Of a stretch of 64,000 bases of DNA, positions 1 to 12,423 are shown in pieces. This DNA is from Neelides folsomi. Taxonomy: Eukaryota > Arthropoda > Collembola > Neelipleona > Neelidae. Positions within the stretch are counted from its first letter, which is position 1. Each line of letters opens with the position of its first letter. The DNA lies in the NCBI GenBank assembly GCA_034687125.1, contig JAQGBZ010000033.1, forward strand, positions 281,862 through 345,861, given 5' to 3'. Under the pieces are notes generated by a model, which worked only from the letters and a program-made list of their open reading frames with translations, ran no database searches and was not told the DNA's origin. A program made the position numbers and the translations under genes.

Positions 1-3000
1 GAAGATGATCATAAAATCATGACTGATATCAAAGACGGAGTGTCCAAATTAAGTCAAATGGTTTGTATAAAACTCGTAGATATTCTTTTACAATATGTAT
101 TAATTCACGTAATGTAAAACACGAATTTGTATTATTTTTTAGATTTGCAAAAAGGCTCCCAAACTGTCAACACGATCATTGAGGAAGCGGAAACTTAAAA
201 AGGCAAAACCCCAAACTTCACAGCTAAATTTAGTCCCCGGTGCTCAAATTGTTGTTGAAACACTTCATACACAGTCTGTCGTTGACGTTGTTTGGCAGGT
301 TTGAAAAATTTTCCAGAAATAAATAATTTAATACAAATCTACCTGTAGTGTAATCAAAGGAATCAAAATACAATTATGCCTGATTTAATTCTTACGTTTA
401 TTTAACTAGGATGGAGTTATCGAAGAAGGAATGCTTAGTGTTGATCTTTACCCGATCCACCATTTGGATGATCATGAATTTTTTCCTGGAGATTTCATTA
501 CTAGAGCCGACTCTACTGATTTTCGAAGATATGGAGTCATTCAGAATATGGATCACAATGGTTAGTTATGCTATTTTTATTACTTTATTATCTATGTTAC
601 TTTTCGATTTCACATCCTTGACTTGACAATTTACGTTCTAATATTTACAGGCCGCGTCGCTTTGGTCAAATGGTTCGAGGCGTATACTTTTGACGGGGAA
701 CAACGACCAAAAGAGTTAGATGTAACTGAGATGTCCGTATATGATATTAAGGATCATCCAGATTTCCGTTTTCGTCCTGGTACTATTGTCATTCGTGTAG
801 CGAACTCTCTTCCTGATCAAGCGGCTGCTGGACAGATCCTTGATAACTATCCCGATGGAATGGTTCGTGTGTTATATTTATATTTCATCATCAAAGAATA
901 AGCACAAGTCGAAGAATTTAACATTAAAATACCTAAATTAATTTTGTAGGTTCGTGTATGGTGGGCGAATGGAGTTATGAATTCGTGCTGGCCACAGGAT
1001 TTGTTCCGCCTTGGAGATTACGATTCGGACGAAGGAGAAATTTGGGACGATGCAGGTCAAGTCTCAGACGGAGAAGATGAAGATGCAAATAGCGACTCTT
1101 CATGGGAAACTGGCAAGTTATCATATTTATGGTTATCGTTAAGTTATCAAGTTTAAGCTAAAAGTTGTGTGATTTTTACTTAATAATTTGATTCTCTTTG
1201 AATTATTAGAAATTGAAGAAGAAGTTCCAGATGCAGACACAAGCAACCAAAGATACGTAAACATTGGAACCCATATTGAGCACATACAGACTTCCCTTGT
1301 TGGAATTCGAGCAATGCTTATTTCCTCAACTCCTGCTGAGCAAACAACGCCGGCTTCACCTCTCAGCTTGAATTCCCCTTCAATTGATAAACGAGTCATT
1401 GTGAAGAAGCTTCTTCAAATATACAAAGACTCTCAGTACCTGGACAAGGTTAAAATTTAACAATAGCAATTATAAGGATATTTAGGCTGAAATGAGTAAT
1501 GTATAAAGATATTTAGATAGTTTATATTCATTTGGACCAATTGTCATCATAATAACTAAATCAACTTATTTAAATTCTCTAGATGATGTCAACGAAGTTC
1601 TTCGATGAAGAATTTTTGAAAGAATGGTTAAAAAAGCTCGAAGGTACATTCAAGTCATCTCGAATCTCCGACCAACTCAAGCGGCTCTTTGAACTTCCAA
1701 CCGAGTTTCCCGACTATAAAAATGGAGAAACTGGGCTCAAAATCCCGTTTCCGGAAGAAAAGCCATCAGAAGTGTTCGATGATGGCTCTCAAGAAATTCA
1801 AATTGAGTTTTTGTCTGAGCTTTGCACTGTCATTCTTAATAAGCTTCTTCTTGCTCATGCTGACTTTGAGAGGCGATTTGGGAGTAAAAAGGCCGATGAT
1901 CTCCCAGACTTAGTCGAAATGAATGAAACCAATTTGGAAAAAGTTGAAGAACCTGGAGAGTCCAATGAACTGAAGGAAGCTGAAGCTTTAAAGGGGAAAC
2001 TTGAAGAAGAGGAACAAGAGAAAAACACAAAGGAAGAAATCCTTAAAGAAATCAAAGTGAAAGGACACAACTTTGCTCTTGTTGACAGCGTTCCTAATAC
2101 TCATCGATTCAGATTGTCCCCTCAACCACAAAATATGAAAGTATTCCTTAAAGGAGTCCAGAAGGAAATTGCACTGCTTCGAGAGTATCTCCCTGATGGG
2201 ATTTTAGTCAAAGGATACGAAGATAGAATGGTAAGCTCTTAATTTAAGAGATTAAAAATACAATAAAATATAAATAAAGATTTTAAATTAAATTAAATTG
2301 CTAACAATAATTATACATTTTTTAGGATTTATTTTCTGTGATGATCTGTGGCCCTGAGAAAACGCCTTACGAGGATGGAATTTTCTTATTTGATATTCAA
2401 CTACCGCCAACTTATCCCTCAGCACCTCCGCTTGTGCATTACGTTTCCTTCTGCCCAGATAGACTTAATCCCAATCTTTACGAATGTGGAAAAGTCTGTG
2501 TCTCCCTTCTTGGAACTTGGACAGGGAAAGGAACGGAGGTTTGGACTAATTCATCATCACTTTTACAAGTTTTGGTGTCCATTCAAGGTAATACCATTTT
2601 TATGTTAACACTTTCTAGTTAAATATAAATATATAAATGAAAATTTATTTAATTGAAAATGCATTTCGTCATGTTTAGGCTTGATTCTTGTCCAAGAGCC
2701 ATATTTCAACGAAGCGGGTTACGAAAGACAGCGAGGAAGTCAACAAGGAGAAGAAAATTCTCGAATGTACAACGAAATGGTTCTTATCAAACTCGTTCAG
2801 TCAATGTCTCGAATGCTCAACAACCTTCATTCTCCTTTTGAAAAAGAAATTGTTTCACATATGCAAGTTCACGGATCTCGGTAAAAGACTTTATTTTTAT
2901 AAGAAAATCGATTTCTCATTGTTTATTTTATTGTTAGTTCAACTTTAGTTTTAATTATGTCATTGTTTGTTTTATTAGCCTTGTAACACGCTGCAATGGT

Positions 3001-3241
3001 TGGCTTGACCTTTCGGAAAAAATGAGTCAATCTGAACAAACCGATCGTAAGTTTCATGGATGATTTCATGATCGTAATTTTAAAGATACTTTTAATTAAT
3101 AAAAATATTCAATTCATAGTTGCCGAAAGCCCAGTATTCTCTCTTTTGCCAGTCTCAAAAGGATTTTCAATTACACTCAAAAGCACTCTTGGAAATTTTT
3201 CGAAATTATGCTCTAGTCAGGCCTTGTCTGATGGTTCATAA
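1..3241 (+). CDS. UBE2O: UBE2O-type E2/E3 hybrid ubiquitin ligase, C-terminal part (5' end outside window)
   Basis: Large hybrid E2/E3 enzyme that loads ubiquitin on its own cysteine and chooses substrates such as orphan ribosomal proteins. Exons read as 1-60, 143-298, 410-560, 651-862, 950-1112, 1210-1448, 1583-2230, 2326-2587, 2679-2880, 2979-3046 and 3120-3241, all in phase. Early exons hold the conserved region before the UBC domain ([27 protein letters not shown]). A Lys/Glu-rich coiled stretch lies around 1900-2060. The UBC fold starts near 2230; its catalytic cysteine is the C of [11 protein letters not shown], followed by GKGTEVWT. The C-terminus (LLPVSKGF) matches the family tail, supporting the stop at 3239-3241. 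The intron after 1112 has a GC donor. The start lies upstream of the window, so the N-terminal regions are not seen. Family assignment is confident. Confidence 0.93.
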
Positions 3242-4688
3242 ATCTAGACGCCAATTTGTTGCTGATCTTCCTCTCGTCGGTCTCGCCCGTTGTCATTACA
3301 GTAGAATTTAAAAGTACCACACACTTACTAAACTATAATAATAATAATTACAAAAAGTCACTTTTACCTTCTTGGCCTATTCAAGACAAAATTTTAGTAG
3401 ATTCCATTCATTAGAATATATAATAATTACACCTATATTTCTACTTTAAATCTCTCTCTCTCTCTTGTTCACTTCATCTTGATGGCATGCCGTTAAATCA
3501 TATCTAAATCAGCTGTGTTAATTGCATACATAACATACCGTATTGATCTTTTTTATTATTATAAATTGTATTCAATAGTTAACCTACATATAATTGTGTA
3601 AATTATAAAATAAATAGTTATACAAATTCCAAGTTTAAGTTTGGCCTTAATAATGAAATCTACTAACCTATGTATGACATATTTATAAAAATGTACCTAA
3701 ATAGTTAAAGACATTTAAGAGTTAATTGAATAGCTTAAGTAATAATTACTTTTTTAAGAAACAATTTAACATACCTTACCTAATATAACATAAATAAGTA
3801 TGTTAAAAATAGTTTTCAAAATAATATACGCCATTAATCGAAGATAAAGTTGATTTGTTTAATTTTTAACTAATTTTCAAAAATAATTAATACGCACGCA
3901 TGTTATTATGTATTAACTTAAAGTCAATTAGATTAAAATATGTTAGTATAAGAGTTGAAGACTGCCTTATTTTAAAAGTACCTTCCTCGATAGACTTCAA
4001 ATAGCGAAGATAGAAAAACTATACATAATTAATTAATTAATTAATTATAGATGTATTTACTTATTATAATGTCAAAATATAGTTAATTGTATTAGTCTGT
4101 AGTGTGTGAAGCTATGTGTCACATTACAGATAATTTATGATTTAACCAATTATTTATATAGAATTTAATGGCTAATAATTTTAATAATCATAGTCTGTGT
4201 GGTATAATTTGAAATCTCATGTACCTTATTTAATATTAATTAACAATAAGTTATATCATCATACATAGTTCATAATTATTGGTATCATTAGTTGAAACGA
4301 AAAGTCTTAAATAAATCTCAATCGATGTCATTTCTAGCTACTAAATAAATAAAACTTTCCCAATAAATGATCCTCTTAATTTCATATAATTTTAATACAT
4401 CATTAACATGTTAATTTTTCTATATTAAATATTCTGGTTTAAACGTTCAATTAGTATTTAAACATTATTGGGAGTAGAAGATCTTGCTTGTAAGTATAAA
4501 AGCAAAGCATGATGATTGTAATTGCAGCTCACATGCTACTAAAGGATGAAGTCCCCTTATGTGAGAAATGTGATTTTGAACCAAGTATTGTTTTCATGTT
4601 CATTCTGAAGCCGAACTGCCGAACTCAATTATTACAAAAGAAATTGTTGGAGTGAAAAGTGATTGTTTAATTTATTAACTTTGTTTTA
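3242..4688. other. Intergenic AT-rich spacer between UBE2O and ASH2L
   Basis: No coding exon recognised. It holds a short TC-dinucleotide run near 3452-3473, an AATAAA at about 3609 that could serve the UBE2O transcript, and a TTAA-type tetranucleotide run near 4028-4048. The last 150 bases probably include the ASH2L promoter and 5' UTR, but no clear core element was identified. Confidence 0.6.
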
Positions 4689-7596
4689 ATGCCATTTGGT
4701 ATCCCAAACTTCGTGTCGAATCTCTTTAACTCTAAAAAAAGCGGGATGGAGTTGGAGTCGAATAACGAAGACAGTATTCAAAGTATAGAGAATAGCGAGG
4801 CATCCACGCTAGATGAATTTCCTGAAGAGTCCCAAGATTCTGTTCAGTTAATTTCCAATGTCGATGACAGCCAGAGTCAGGATACGAATATGGAGTTGGA
4901 CGAAGAGACGGAAGATGAGTTTATCCAAGTTCAAGAGGCTGGAGAAGTCGTCGAAGTGGAAGATTCCACTCATGATCACGATGCTTCTCAGGAGTACAGC
5001 TTTGAAGGCGAGATAGACGGATTCAATGAAGACGGAGACAGCGGAGGAGCAGGGACTGATCAGGAGGACAACGACATTGCAGAAAACGAGCCTGACAATT
5101 TTAAAGAAAACGGAGATCACGACCAGGACAGTGAAGTTCAACATGAAGATGATATTGAAGAAACTTGTTTGGAAATTACGCGGAGGAGACTTTCCCAAGA
5201 CCGAGAAGGAAACTGTTATTGGTAAAATATTCAATATAACGTTTCTGTTGAACATTTATAACTATAATTAATTATAAAATATAATTAAAAATGTCAATAA
5301 TTGAATTTTTTATTTTCTTTAGTGGTAAAGACCGAAATTTGAACATTGCAGAATTATTGTGTGCATCATGCAATCGTTGGTACCATGAGTCTTGCATTGG
5401 ATATCAACTTGGAAAGCTTGTACCCTTCATGACCAACTATATCTTCAGCTGTAAAAATTGTTCGCAAACTGGACTTGAGTCCTTCAAGAGGCAATCAGCT
5501 CGTACGTTGATTCAACTTGAATCTATAACCTCAATCGTTTTTAATTCTTATATACAAATTATTGAACCACATAACTCTCCATTTAACCTTATAATACAAC
5601 CGCTTGTTCGGGCATTATTACCTGAAAATAGCATATATCTAACTAATCAAGTGTAACAATTAAAATAAATATTTTTGACAGAATTTTCTCAAATGTGTAC
5701 AACTGCATTGGCAAATCTCACACAAGCAAGTGTGAAAGAAGGCATTTGTGAAAAATATTTCTCAAAAGAGAGGGACATTGATCCGTTTTTTGATATGCAT
5801 TGGGATGGAATGACGACAAGAAAATTTACGCAGTCGTGCCATACTTCGGTATAACTTTTAACTTTAACGAATATTTTATAACAAAACGAAATAAATTATT
5901 TTTTTGATGTGATATTCTATTTGTAGGTGGCTAAAGCTCTCCATAAAGAAGAGGACTTGTTCATGTGTGAAGAAAGACCCGGAGATCCGGATTCGCCATA
6001 TTTCGCTCTCATTCCCGATTTAACAACAATTCGACCTAATTACGAAGCCATGATAAAAGGAGGTTCTCTCAAAGTTACGGAGTTGAGTCAAGGTTCGTGA
6101 AATAATCTTAAAAATAGTGATAAAAACAATTAAATATTTTAATGAAGAATAAACAAGTTAATTTCAATTGTCTAAAATGCTAGGAGCTACAAATAGCTTG
6201 AGAGGAAGAGGAGCCAAGCGTCGTACTGCACTTGACACCACCGTGACAAGCCAAGCCACTGTGGCAAAGAGATCACGTGGAGATCTCTTTCTTCCCAAGA
6301 TGATTACCGGACATGGATATCCAACTGATCATCCATATAACAAAGACGGATATCGTTACATGCTCGCAGAGCCCGATCCCAATGCACCGTTCAGACAAGA
6401 GTTTGATGAAAGTAGCGATTGTGCTGGCAAGCCGATTCCAGGATTTCTTTACCGTGTTCTCACACCTCCTGTGGTCCTTCTTGCTCTTCACGATCGTGCA
6501 CCTCAAATTAAAGTCTCCGATGATCGATTGACAGCTTTAGGAGAAAAGGGATATTGTATGATCAGAGCTACTCATGGTAACAAATAATTAGTGTTTCTTT
6601 CATATATTGTTTTATAAACATCTAATTTTATAATATTAAGTTCTTATAAATATGATACAATTGTTTAATTTAATACTATGATTATGACATTACTTAAGTA
6701 ATGTTTTATATCTTATAATTTTAATATATTTATAATTTTGTAAATGATTATAGGTGTCTCGAGCGGAGCGTTTTACTTTGAGGCTCAAATTAAAGATCTT
6801 CCTGATGGCGGAGCTATCAGAATTGGATTTTCACGACCAAATGGAAATCTACAGGGCCCTCTGGGCTACGACAAGTATGGATACTCTTGGAGATCAAGAT
6901 TGGGAACAAAGTTTCACGAGGCAAGAGGAAAATCATATTGCAAAGGAGGATATACGAAACTTGACGTTTTGGGATGTCTTATTGTAATGCCTAATAAGAA
7001 TCCCACAGCTCCGCAATCATGCAAAGATAAGGTAAAAGATAATTGTTATTTTGTTTCAAAATTATTAAATAAAGCTTATAATGTTAAATAATTTATGCAA
7101 TAATTAATAATGTTTTAAATTGTTTTTAGCCACTCGTGAGATTCAAGTCCCATTTGTACTATGAAGTAAAAGATCCTGCAAATGAGGAGAAAAAGGATGA
7201 AATGAGAGCTGGATCAAAGATTTACTTTTTTAAGAATGGGATCTGCCAAGGGGAGGCCTTTTCCGACATTTATGACGGAACCTACTTTCCAGCAATTTCC
7301 ATTTATAAAAGTGTGAGAGTCGCAGTAAACTTTGGCCCAAAATTCTCACTCCCTCCTAAAGATGCACCGTGTGAATTTCTTCCGGTAAAATTAGTCAAAT
7401 GGAACGATTTAGAACTAATATTGTTTAAATTTTACATTTAACGATTATAAGCTATATTTAAATTAATGTTGTTAAATTTTAGATGCAGAGTAGAGCTGAA
7501 GAGTTGACGATTGAAGAAACCTTGTCTGATCTCGTATACCTTACTGAAAACGATGGGAAATTGACGTTGGACAAACCAGTAGCGTTGCCTCATTAG
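4689..7596 (+). CDS. ASH2L: ASH2L, core subunit of SET1/MLL H3K4 methyltransferase complexes
   Basis: Nuclear WRAD-module subunit that stimulates histone H3K4 methylation by SET1/MLL enzymes. Exons: 4689-5221, 5323-5501, 5682-5848, 5927-6092, 6184-6576, 6754-7031, 7130-7384, 7483-7596; one frame of 694 aa. Residues 1-175 are very acidic and low in complexity. An atypical PHD finger begins across the first splice (CYCGKDRN, then CASCNRWYHESC and CKNC). A winged-helix region follows (FFDMHWDGMTTRKFTQ). A basic linker with RGRGAKRR leads into the SPRY domain (GVSSGAFYFEAQI, GPLGYDKYGYSWRS, GSKIYFFKNG). The C-terminal helix (EETLSDLVYLTE) corresponds to the DPY30-binding segment of the family. 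Vertebrate ASH2L is about 630 aa; the extra length is the acidic N-terminus. The start is the first ATG of that open frame. Confidence 0.93.
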
Positions 7597-8000
7597 GCAT
7601 CATTTTAAAAACCGTGTATGGTTTATTTTCTCATTAATTTATCAATTAAATGATGTTAATTTTTTAATTTCTTGTATCATTTCAATCTTTCTTGTTTATT
7701 GAATTAAATAAAATAATCAGTGTAAAGGGAGAGTGCATTATGAATTTGAATTTTATTACATTATGAGGTTATGATTAAATAGCTTGTGACTTATGACCCT
7801 TAAGACGCTTCGTTTTCTTAGCCCCTCAAAAAATTGTGGATAGATTAAATTATATGCAATTCCAAAAAGTGAGAGTTGGTACAATTATTACTTAATTCTT
7901 TATTTAAATCGTTCGTCTATGATAAAATATTACTATTATTGACTAATAACTTAAATAAATACAAATTCATTAAATTACCAATAAATATTGACTTGATTCA
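7597..8000. other. Convergent intergenic region, ASH2L and MRPL20 3' ends
   Basis: About 400 bases with no open frame of interest. It contains the AATAAA of ASH2L and, on the other strand, TTTATT at about 7899-7904, which reads as AATAAA for MRPL20 about 100 bases past its stop. Confidence 0.6.
7707..7712 (+). terminator. Polyadenylation signal of ASH2L
   Basis: Canonical AATAAA about 110 bases after the ASH2L stop codon, in AT-rich 3' UTR sequence. Assigned by position only. Confidence 0.55.
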
Positions 8001-8447
8001 TCATAGCATTCCACGAGTAAAAATCCCACTAGGCGCTGGTCCAAGTTTTCCTAATTTCTCTTGGTGGGCTTTTACATAAGCGACTTTGTTGAGTGCCTTA
8101 AAAGATCTTGGTTCCCAAATAGCGAGATTGGAGATGGATTGTCGGTTCAATGCGATGTCGGATCGAGCGAGTGATTCTAGTATCTGGTTTGGCCCTTGAG
8201 GAATATATTCCAGCTCTTCACATCCTGATTCGATTCGTTTCTCCCAGAGCTCTTTGCTCCAAATTTTTTTCAGGATCCGACCTCGAGTGACGTACTGCAA
8301 TGCTTTATTCACTCTCTTTACTGCAATTGTAAAACAATTCCGACCTCGTCCATAGAAGTGAGCGGACATTTTAAGGACTTGCCTTTTCCTCCAGTATTTG
8401 TCATAATAAACTGCCTTTCTCATTACTGCACTCGTCAAATTAACCAT
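8001..8447 (-). CDS. MRPL20: Mitochondrial large ribosomal subunit protein bL20m
   Basis: Component of the mitochondrial 39S subunit needed for early large-subunit assembly, homologous to bacterial L20. A single uninterrupted exon encodes 148 aa, about the same length as human MRPL20 (149 aa). Family signatures: YYDKYWRKRQVLKMSAHFYG (aromatic and basic RNA-binding helix), RILKKIWSKELWEKRI, the L20 core helix SDIALNRQSISNLAIWEPRS, and the ending PSGIFTRGML, like the vertebrate GIFSR tail. The N-terminus MVNLT fits the family start, so the 8447 ATG is kept. The gene is convergent with ASH2L and divergent from the unrecognised gene at 9167, sharing a promoter region of about 720 bases. Confidence 0.92.
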   Translation of the reverse strand: MVNLTSAVMRKAVYYDKYWRKRQVLKMSAHFYGRGRNCFTIAVKRVNKALQYVTRGRILKKIWSKELWEKRIESGCEELEYIPQGPNQILESLARSDIALNRQSISNLAIWEPRSFKALNKVAYVKAHQEKLGKLGPAPSGIFTRGML

Positions 8448-9166
8448 TGTAAATAGAAGTAGTCAATTCTGAAACATTAAGAAAAACAATAATTAAATTT
8501 TATAATCGTGTACTAACATAATGAAAATTATACTAACATGCCTTCATGCCTCTCTATCAAATATGATAACTATGATAAAAGTAAAGTTGTAAAGTATACT
8601 CTACATATTACATAAATATGCATTAGAAAATAATTTAAAGTTAAATTACCCAAACACAACAAAGATAATAATCTAGTAAATACAAGATCGGCGAAACGAA
8701 TCGGACCACCCGGAACAGAGAAGAAAACACCGAGATAACCGAATACCGAATCCTATCCTCTCCACAGTCCAACAGTATAATATTCCCAATTCCGAGATTC
8801 CTAATGTGGTTCTGCTTCTGCACATGCATGTGGATAAAGAAAACTTATATGAGACTAAAGTTTGCTCTAGTTTGAAACCTTGCGAGGTTCTTTGTTCTTT
8901 TGTTTTCATTTCGCTTATTTTCGCTCCTGAATCTTGTCTTTATTTTGGTATATACCGAGTACGTTATACATTATTAATAAGTTCGTCTGTGGATAATTGT
9001 AATTAGGTGAAGGTGTATGGTTGCAAATTGTGAAATTGTGATCGTCCTTTGAGTCTTTACGTAAAGTTTCATTTTGTTTCATTTACATATTCCGTCTACA
9101 ATTTATAAATTATAGGCTCGTTGATTATTTTTCACAATCACGGATTAGTATTTTGTAAATCTTAAA
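8448..9166. other. Divergent promoter region between MRPL20 and the 425-aa gene
   Basis: About 720 bases between two oppositely oriented starts. Short open frames on both strands here lack family signal and splice context. The segment 8690-8830 is less AT-rich than its surroundings and could hold 5' UTR of MRPL20. No firm core promoter motif is claimed. Confidence 0.5.
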
Positions 9167-11592
9167 ATGGTTCAACGGAAAAAAACTCATCTGGAATCAC
9201 ATCCGACAAGCCCCACGATGCTCACGAATGATGGACCACGTCCAACCAGTCCCACGAGTGATGGACAAAGTCCAACCAGCCCCACTCGTCGTGGGACTGG
9301 TTTTAACTTCGAAAAATACTATTTTGAGCAATTAGCCAAGTTTCAAAAGAATAATCGAGTATTGAAAAAAAGAGTAAAATCGATGAAATCTAAAAGTGAG
9401 GATGGATTATCTTAAAGTTATTAAACTGTTACAATTGTATATAATGATTTATGTATGTAATTTCTTATTGTCAATAATTGATGCAAAATGTCATTTTTCT
9501 CTATTTGTAGAAGGAGCCACAAATTCTCCTGAGGTTTTTGCAGCTTTAAAAGGATTTTTCTCAAAGATAAAAACCACTGCAGAAGCTATAAAACTTATTG
9601 TCCCCGAATTTACCGAAGAGGAGATCGAGGAAAAATTCCTTGGACATCGATTTTCTGATAATGTTCAGCAGAAGACCATGAACATTGAAAGGATTCATCG
9701 ATACATCAGTGTATGTACTCAAATACATATAATAATATATATATATAAAAATAATGATGAATTATATATATATAAGAATATATATCATAATTTTACATTG
9801 ACAATTCGTATAGGCATTCATGAAGAATGGAAAACTTATTTTTCCATCTTGTACACATTTTATTACTAATTAAAATTAATACCCCACCTATTAATATTTA
9901 TATTTACATACACAATCAACGCCTTAATTATAATTACATGTTTATATTTGTTTTAGAACACAGAGGCTTTCACAGACCAAGAACGAGCTGAAAGAATTCT
10001 AACTATTCAACTTGAAAGTATCTGTCAATTGTCCTATTCCTATCGTTTAGAATCCATGCATAATTTTTATTTTGATGCTATTTATGAAAATTTGACATAA
10101 TTCATTTAATATCTTTATTTGCTAATTTCAGATTTAAAATCAAAATCTGGAAAGGCAGAGTGGTATACTGCAAAGCTTAAACAGCCAAAACCTGGAAGGT
10201 TTACTGGAACAGAAACGGACAAAAGCCGATTAGAAAAAACGACCAATATTTTAAACTTTCTACTTCGGAAATTGGATACTCCATTTTTTACTATGGTATG
10301 AATTTGATTTCGTTTATTCAGTAAACCCAAGGGCAAAGTTCGTGACATTAGCATCGTTAAAAAACTCCTCATAATTTCCTCAGCATTCCGGTCACACGGC
10401 ATAAACTTAAAGCAGGTCAACCGTCACAATGTTTTAGTTCATTTTTTAAGTTTCTCTCTTCTTGATTTTGAAAAGCACGAAACTAAAACAACTTATGATT
10501 TTGACTTTCATGAACTTGGCCTTTATAATTTTAAATTTCTTATTTTATTGATAAAGTTGTAATATGAATTAATGAATGTTTTTAATGCTTAAAAAGGTTG
10601 GAAAATCAATGGTGATGAGTGATTACGCTGTCATTGGGCTTCACATCTTCCCTCGTCAACGTAAACCCATGAGTTCTTTTACGACGTATTTAGCCTTTAA
10701 ATTGGAAAGACCATTTGTATACTATCACTTTGAACTGAAGCAAAAAAATTCAGAGTTGCTCAAAGCAGTTCTCGATATACTATTTATGGTAAACTTCTTA
10801 AACTTAAACTTTATACTACTTCCAGATTTATTTTATGTATTCGTATTAAATACAGCCTTTTTTAATTTTTATCTGCATACATTAATAATAAATAGCTTTT
10901 ATTGATTTTAGTACGTATGATTAATGTTTAATTTTTATAAATGTAATGATTCGATAACTTTATAATTAATTTTATAGGACTTTGCCGATGCACTTGGATA
11001 TGAGGACTATGAATTAGTTAATTTGAAGGCAACTGGATTAGACTTAGTAGCTGGAACTTCAACAAAAGTGTAAGACCTAATTTATAATTAATTTAATGTA
11101 GCATTTTATATTCAATTTATACAATGTCAAATATACTCTCGGGCTAGATTTAATTTTACTCACTCAGTTTGAGTAAGTTCTAAAACTATTTAAGCTAGCA
11201 TATTAAAAATTCCTTACAATATTTAATGTATTATTATTTATTATCCTACTAGTTCCACTCCCGTGGATCTTGAAAGATTTGAAGAGGATTTTGAGAAAAA
11301 GAAAAAAGATTGTGGTTGGGATCACCTGAGCATGACCCAAATTGAAGATCATAAAACAAAGGAATATATTTCCGAAATGTTCTGCCAAGGAGAAAAGGCT
11401 ACTACTGTGAAATCATTCACCTTCACATCAAAGAATGAAGATGGTAAAGTAATGGCAAAATTTACACTTGTCGGCGATCTACCTTACGATGTCGCCCTCA
11501 AGGATTTATACAAAAATGGATTTATTGGAGATCCTCTTTTCTACATTTCAGCCTGTCGATCCAACGAAAACAATGTGGAAGACCAAATATAA
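9167..11592 (+). CDS. Unrecognised 425-aa protein, seven exons
   Basis: I do not recognise this family. Exons 9167-9395, 9511-9710, 9957-10017, 10132-10295, 10597-10788, 10978-11069 and 11253-11592 splice into one open frame of 425 aa with matching phases, so it is very likely a real gene. Residues 10-45 carry repeated S/T-P-T units (PTSPT three times), possible proline-directed phosphorylation sites. A basic stretch follows (KKRVKSMKSK). The rest looks globular and rich in Lys and Glu: VFAALKGFFSKIKTTAEAI, VIGLHIFPRQRKPMSSF, FVYYHFELKQKN, KSFTFTSKNEDGKVMAKFTL. There is no signal peptide or membrane segment and no cysteine pattern, so it is probably cytosolic or nuclear. It could be a lineage-restricted or fast-evolving protein. 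No function is proposed. Confidence 0.75.
9204..9286 (+). repeat. In-frame TSPT repeat in the 425-aa gene
   Basis: Degenerate direct repeats of about 30-40 bp encode units ending in SPT (TSPT or TSPTSDG) with intervening DGP/DGQ. The units are close enough to suggest recent duplication within exon 1. Confidence 0.7.
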
Positions 11593-12423
11593 GTATAGGT
11601 TTCTGTCAAATGCATCCATACTAAACTTGAAATTACCATAAAAAGGTTTTGTATAATTTCTTAAACTTTTAAACATGGACTATCTGTATTTCAATTCGTA
11701 CTATTTTTCAATATAATTTTAAACGCTAACAGATATAACAGATATAAAAGTCAAATTGGTTAAAGGATTTTATGTATGGTATAAAATCTATAAAAGGTAA
11801 TTTTATTAAAGTAGGTAATGTAAATACTTATAAAATAGTAATTTTAAACGCTTCAGGATTTTCTAATAAATATCAGTATACACACCATGGTCCAGAGTTA
11901 AGTATTTTTTTTAAATCTCTCATAATTCAAAATAGGTACTTAACTTTGTGCATAATAAATTGTGTAAGTTGTCAATTTATATTAGGCAATAGTATATACA
12001 TATTTTGTAACTATTACTAATCGTATAATACTTTGTAACTATTTTTTATTATTCATCAATTATTGTAAAATATTAGGTTAAATATGATTTTGTTTCTAAA
12101 ATAACTTTATTGACACAAATATAGTAAAATAATTATTTTTGATTTCATTTCATCACAAATATAATAAAACACTATATGTATATTTATAATATAATAATGT
12201 TAGTCTTATGATATTTATAATTAGATTTATCTATTAAAAAATGTCTATATTCTAGTATATTTTATCAATTACTGTGTAGTACAATAATTAATGTTATTTC
12301 CATTTTATATTTTATGAATTATATAGTGAACAGATTGGATTTGATAAAGTATTTCGATATATTATACTACTTATATCATGAGATTAAAAATATTCGGTCC
12401 ATATAAAATACCTTGATTTCATA
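11593..12423. other. AT-rich convergent spacer
   Basis: About 830 bases between the convergent 425-aa gene and the Ig/EGF gene. Open frames here are short, AT-driven and show no family resemblance. Nothing else recognised. Confidence 0.6.

Noticed and set aside
1139-1399. Minus-strand open frame across UBE2O exon
   Set aside because: Shadow of the plus-strand exon at 1210-1448, which has the correct frame and splice sites.
4848-5255. 135-aa minus-strand frame in ASH2L exon 1
   Set aside because: Antisense of the acidic Asp/Glu tract, which naturally gives a long hydrophobic reverse frame.
8641-8909. Minus-strand frames upstream of MRPL20
   Set aside because: MRPL20 has a complete N-terminus at 8447; these frames have no family match and are probably 5' UTR or spacer.
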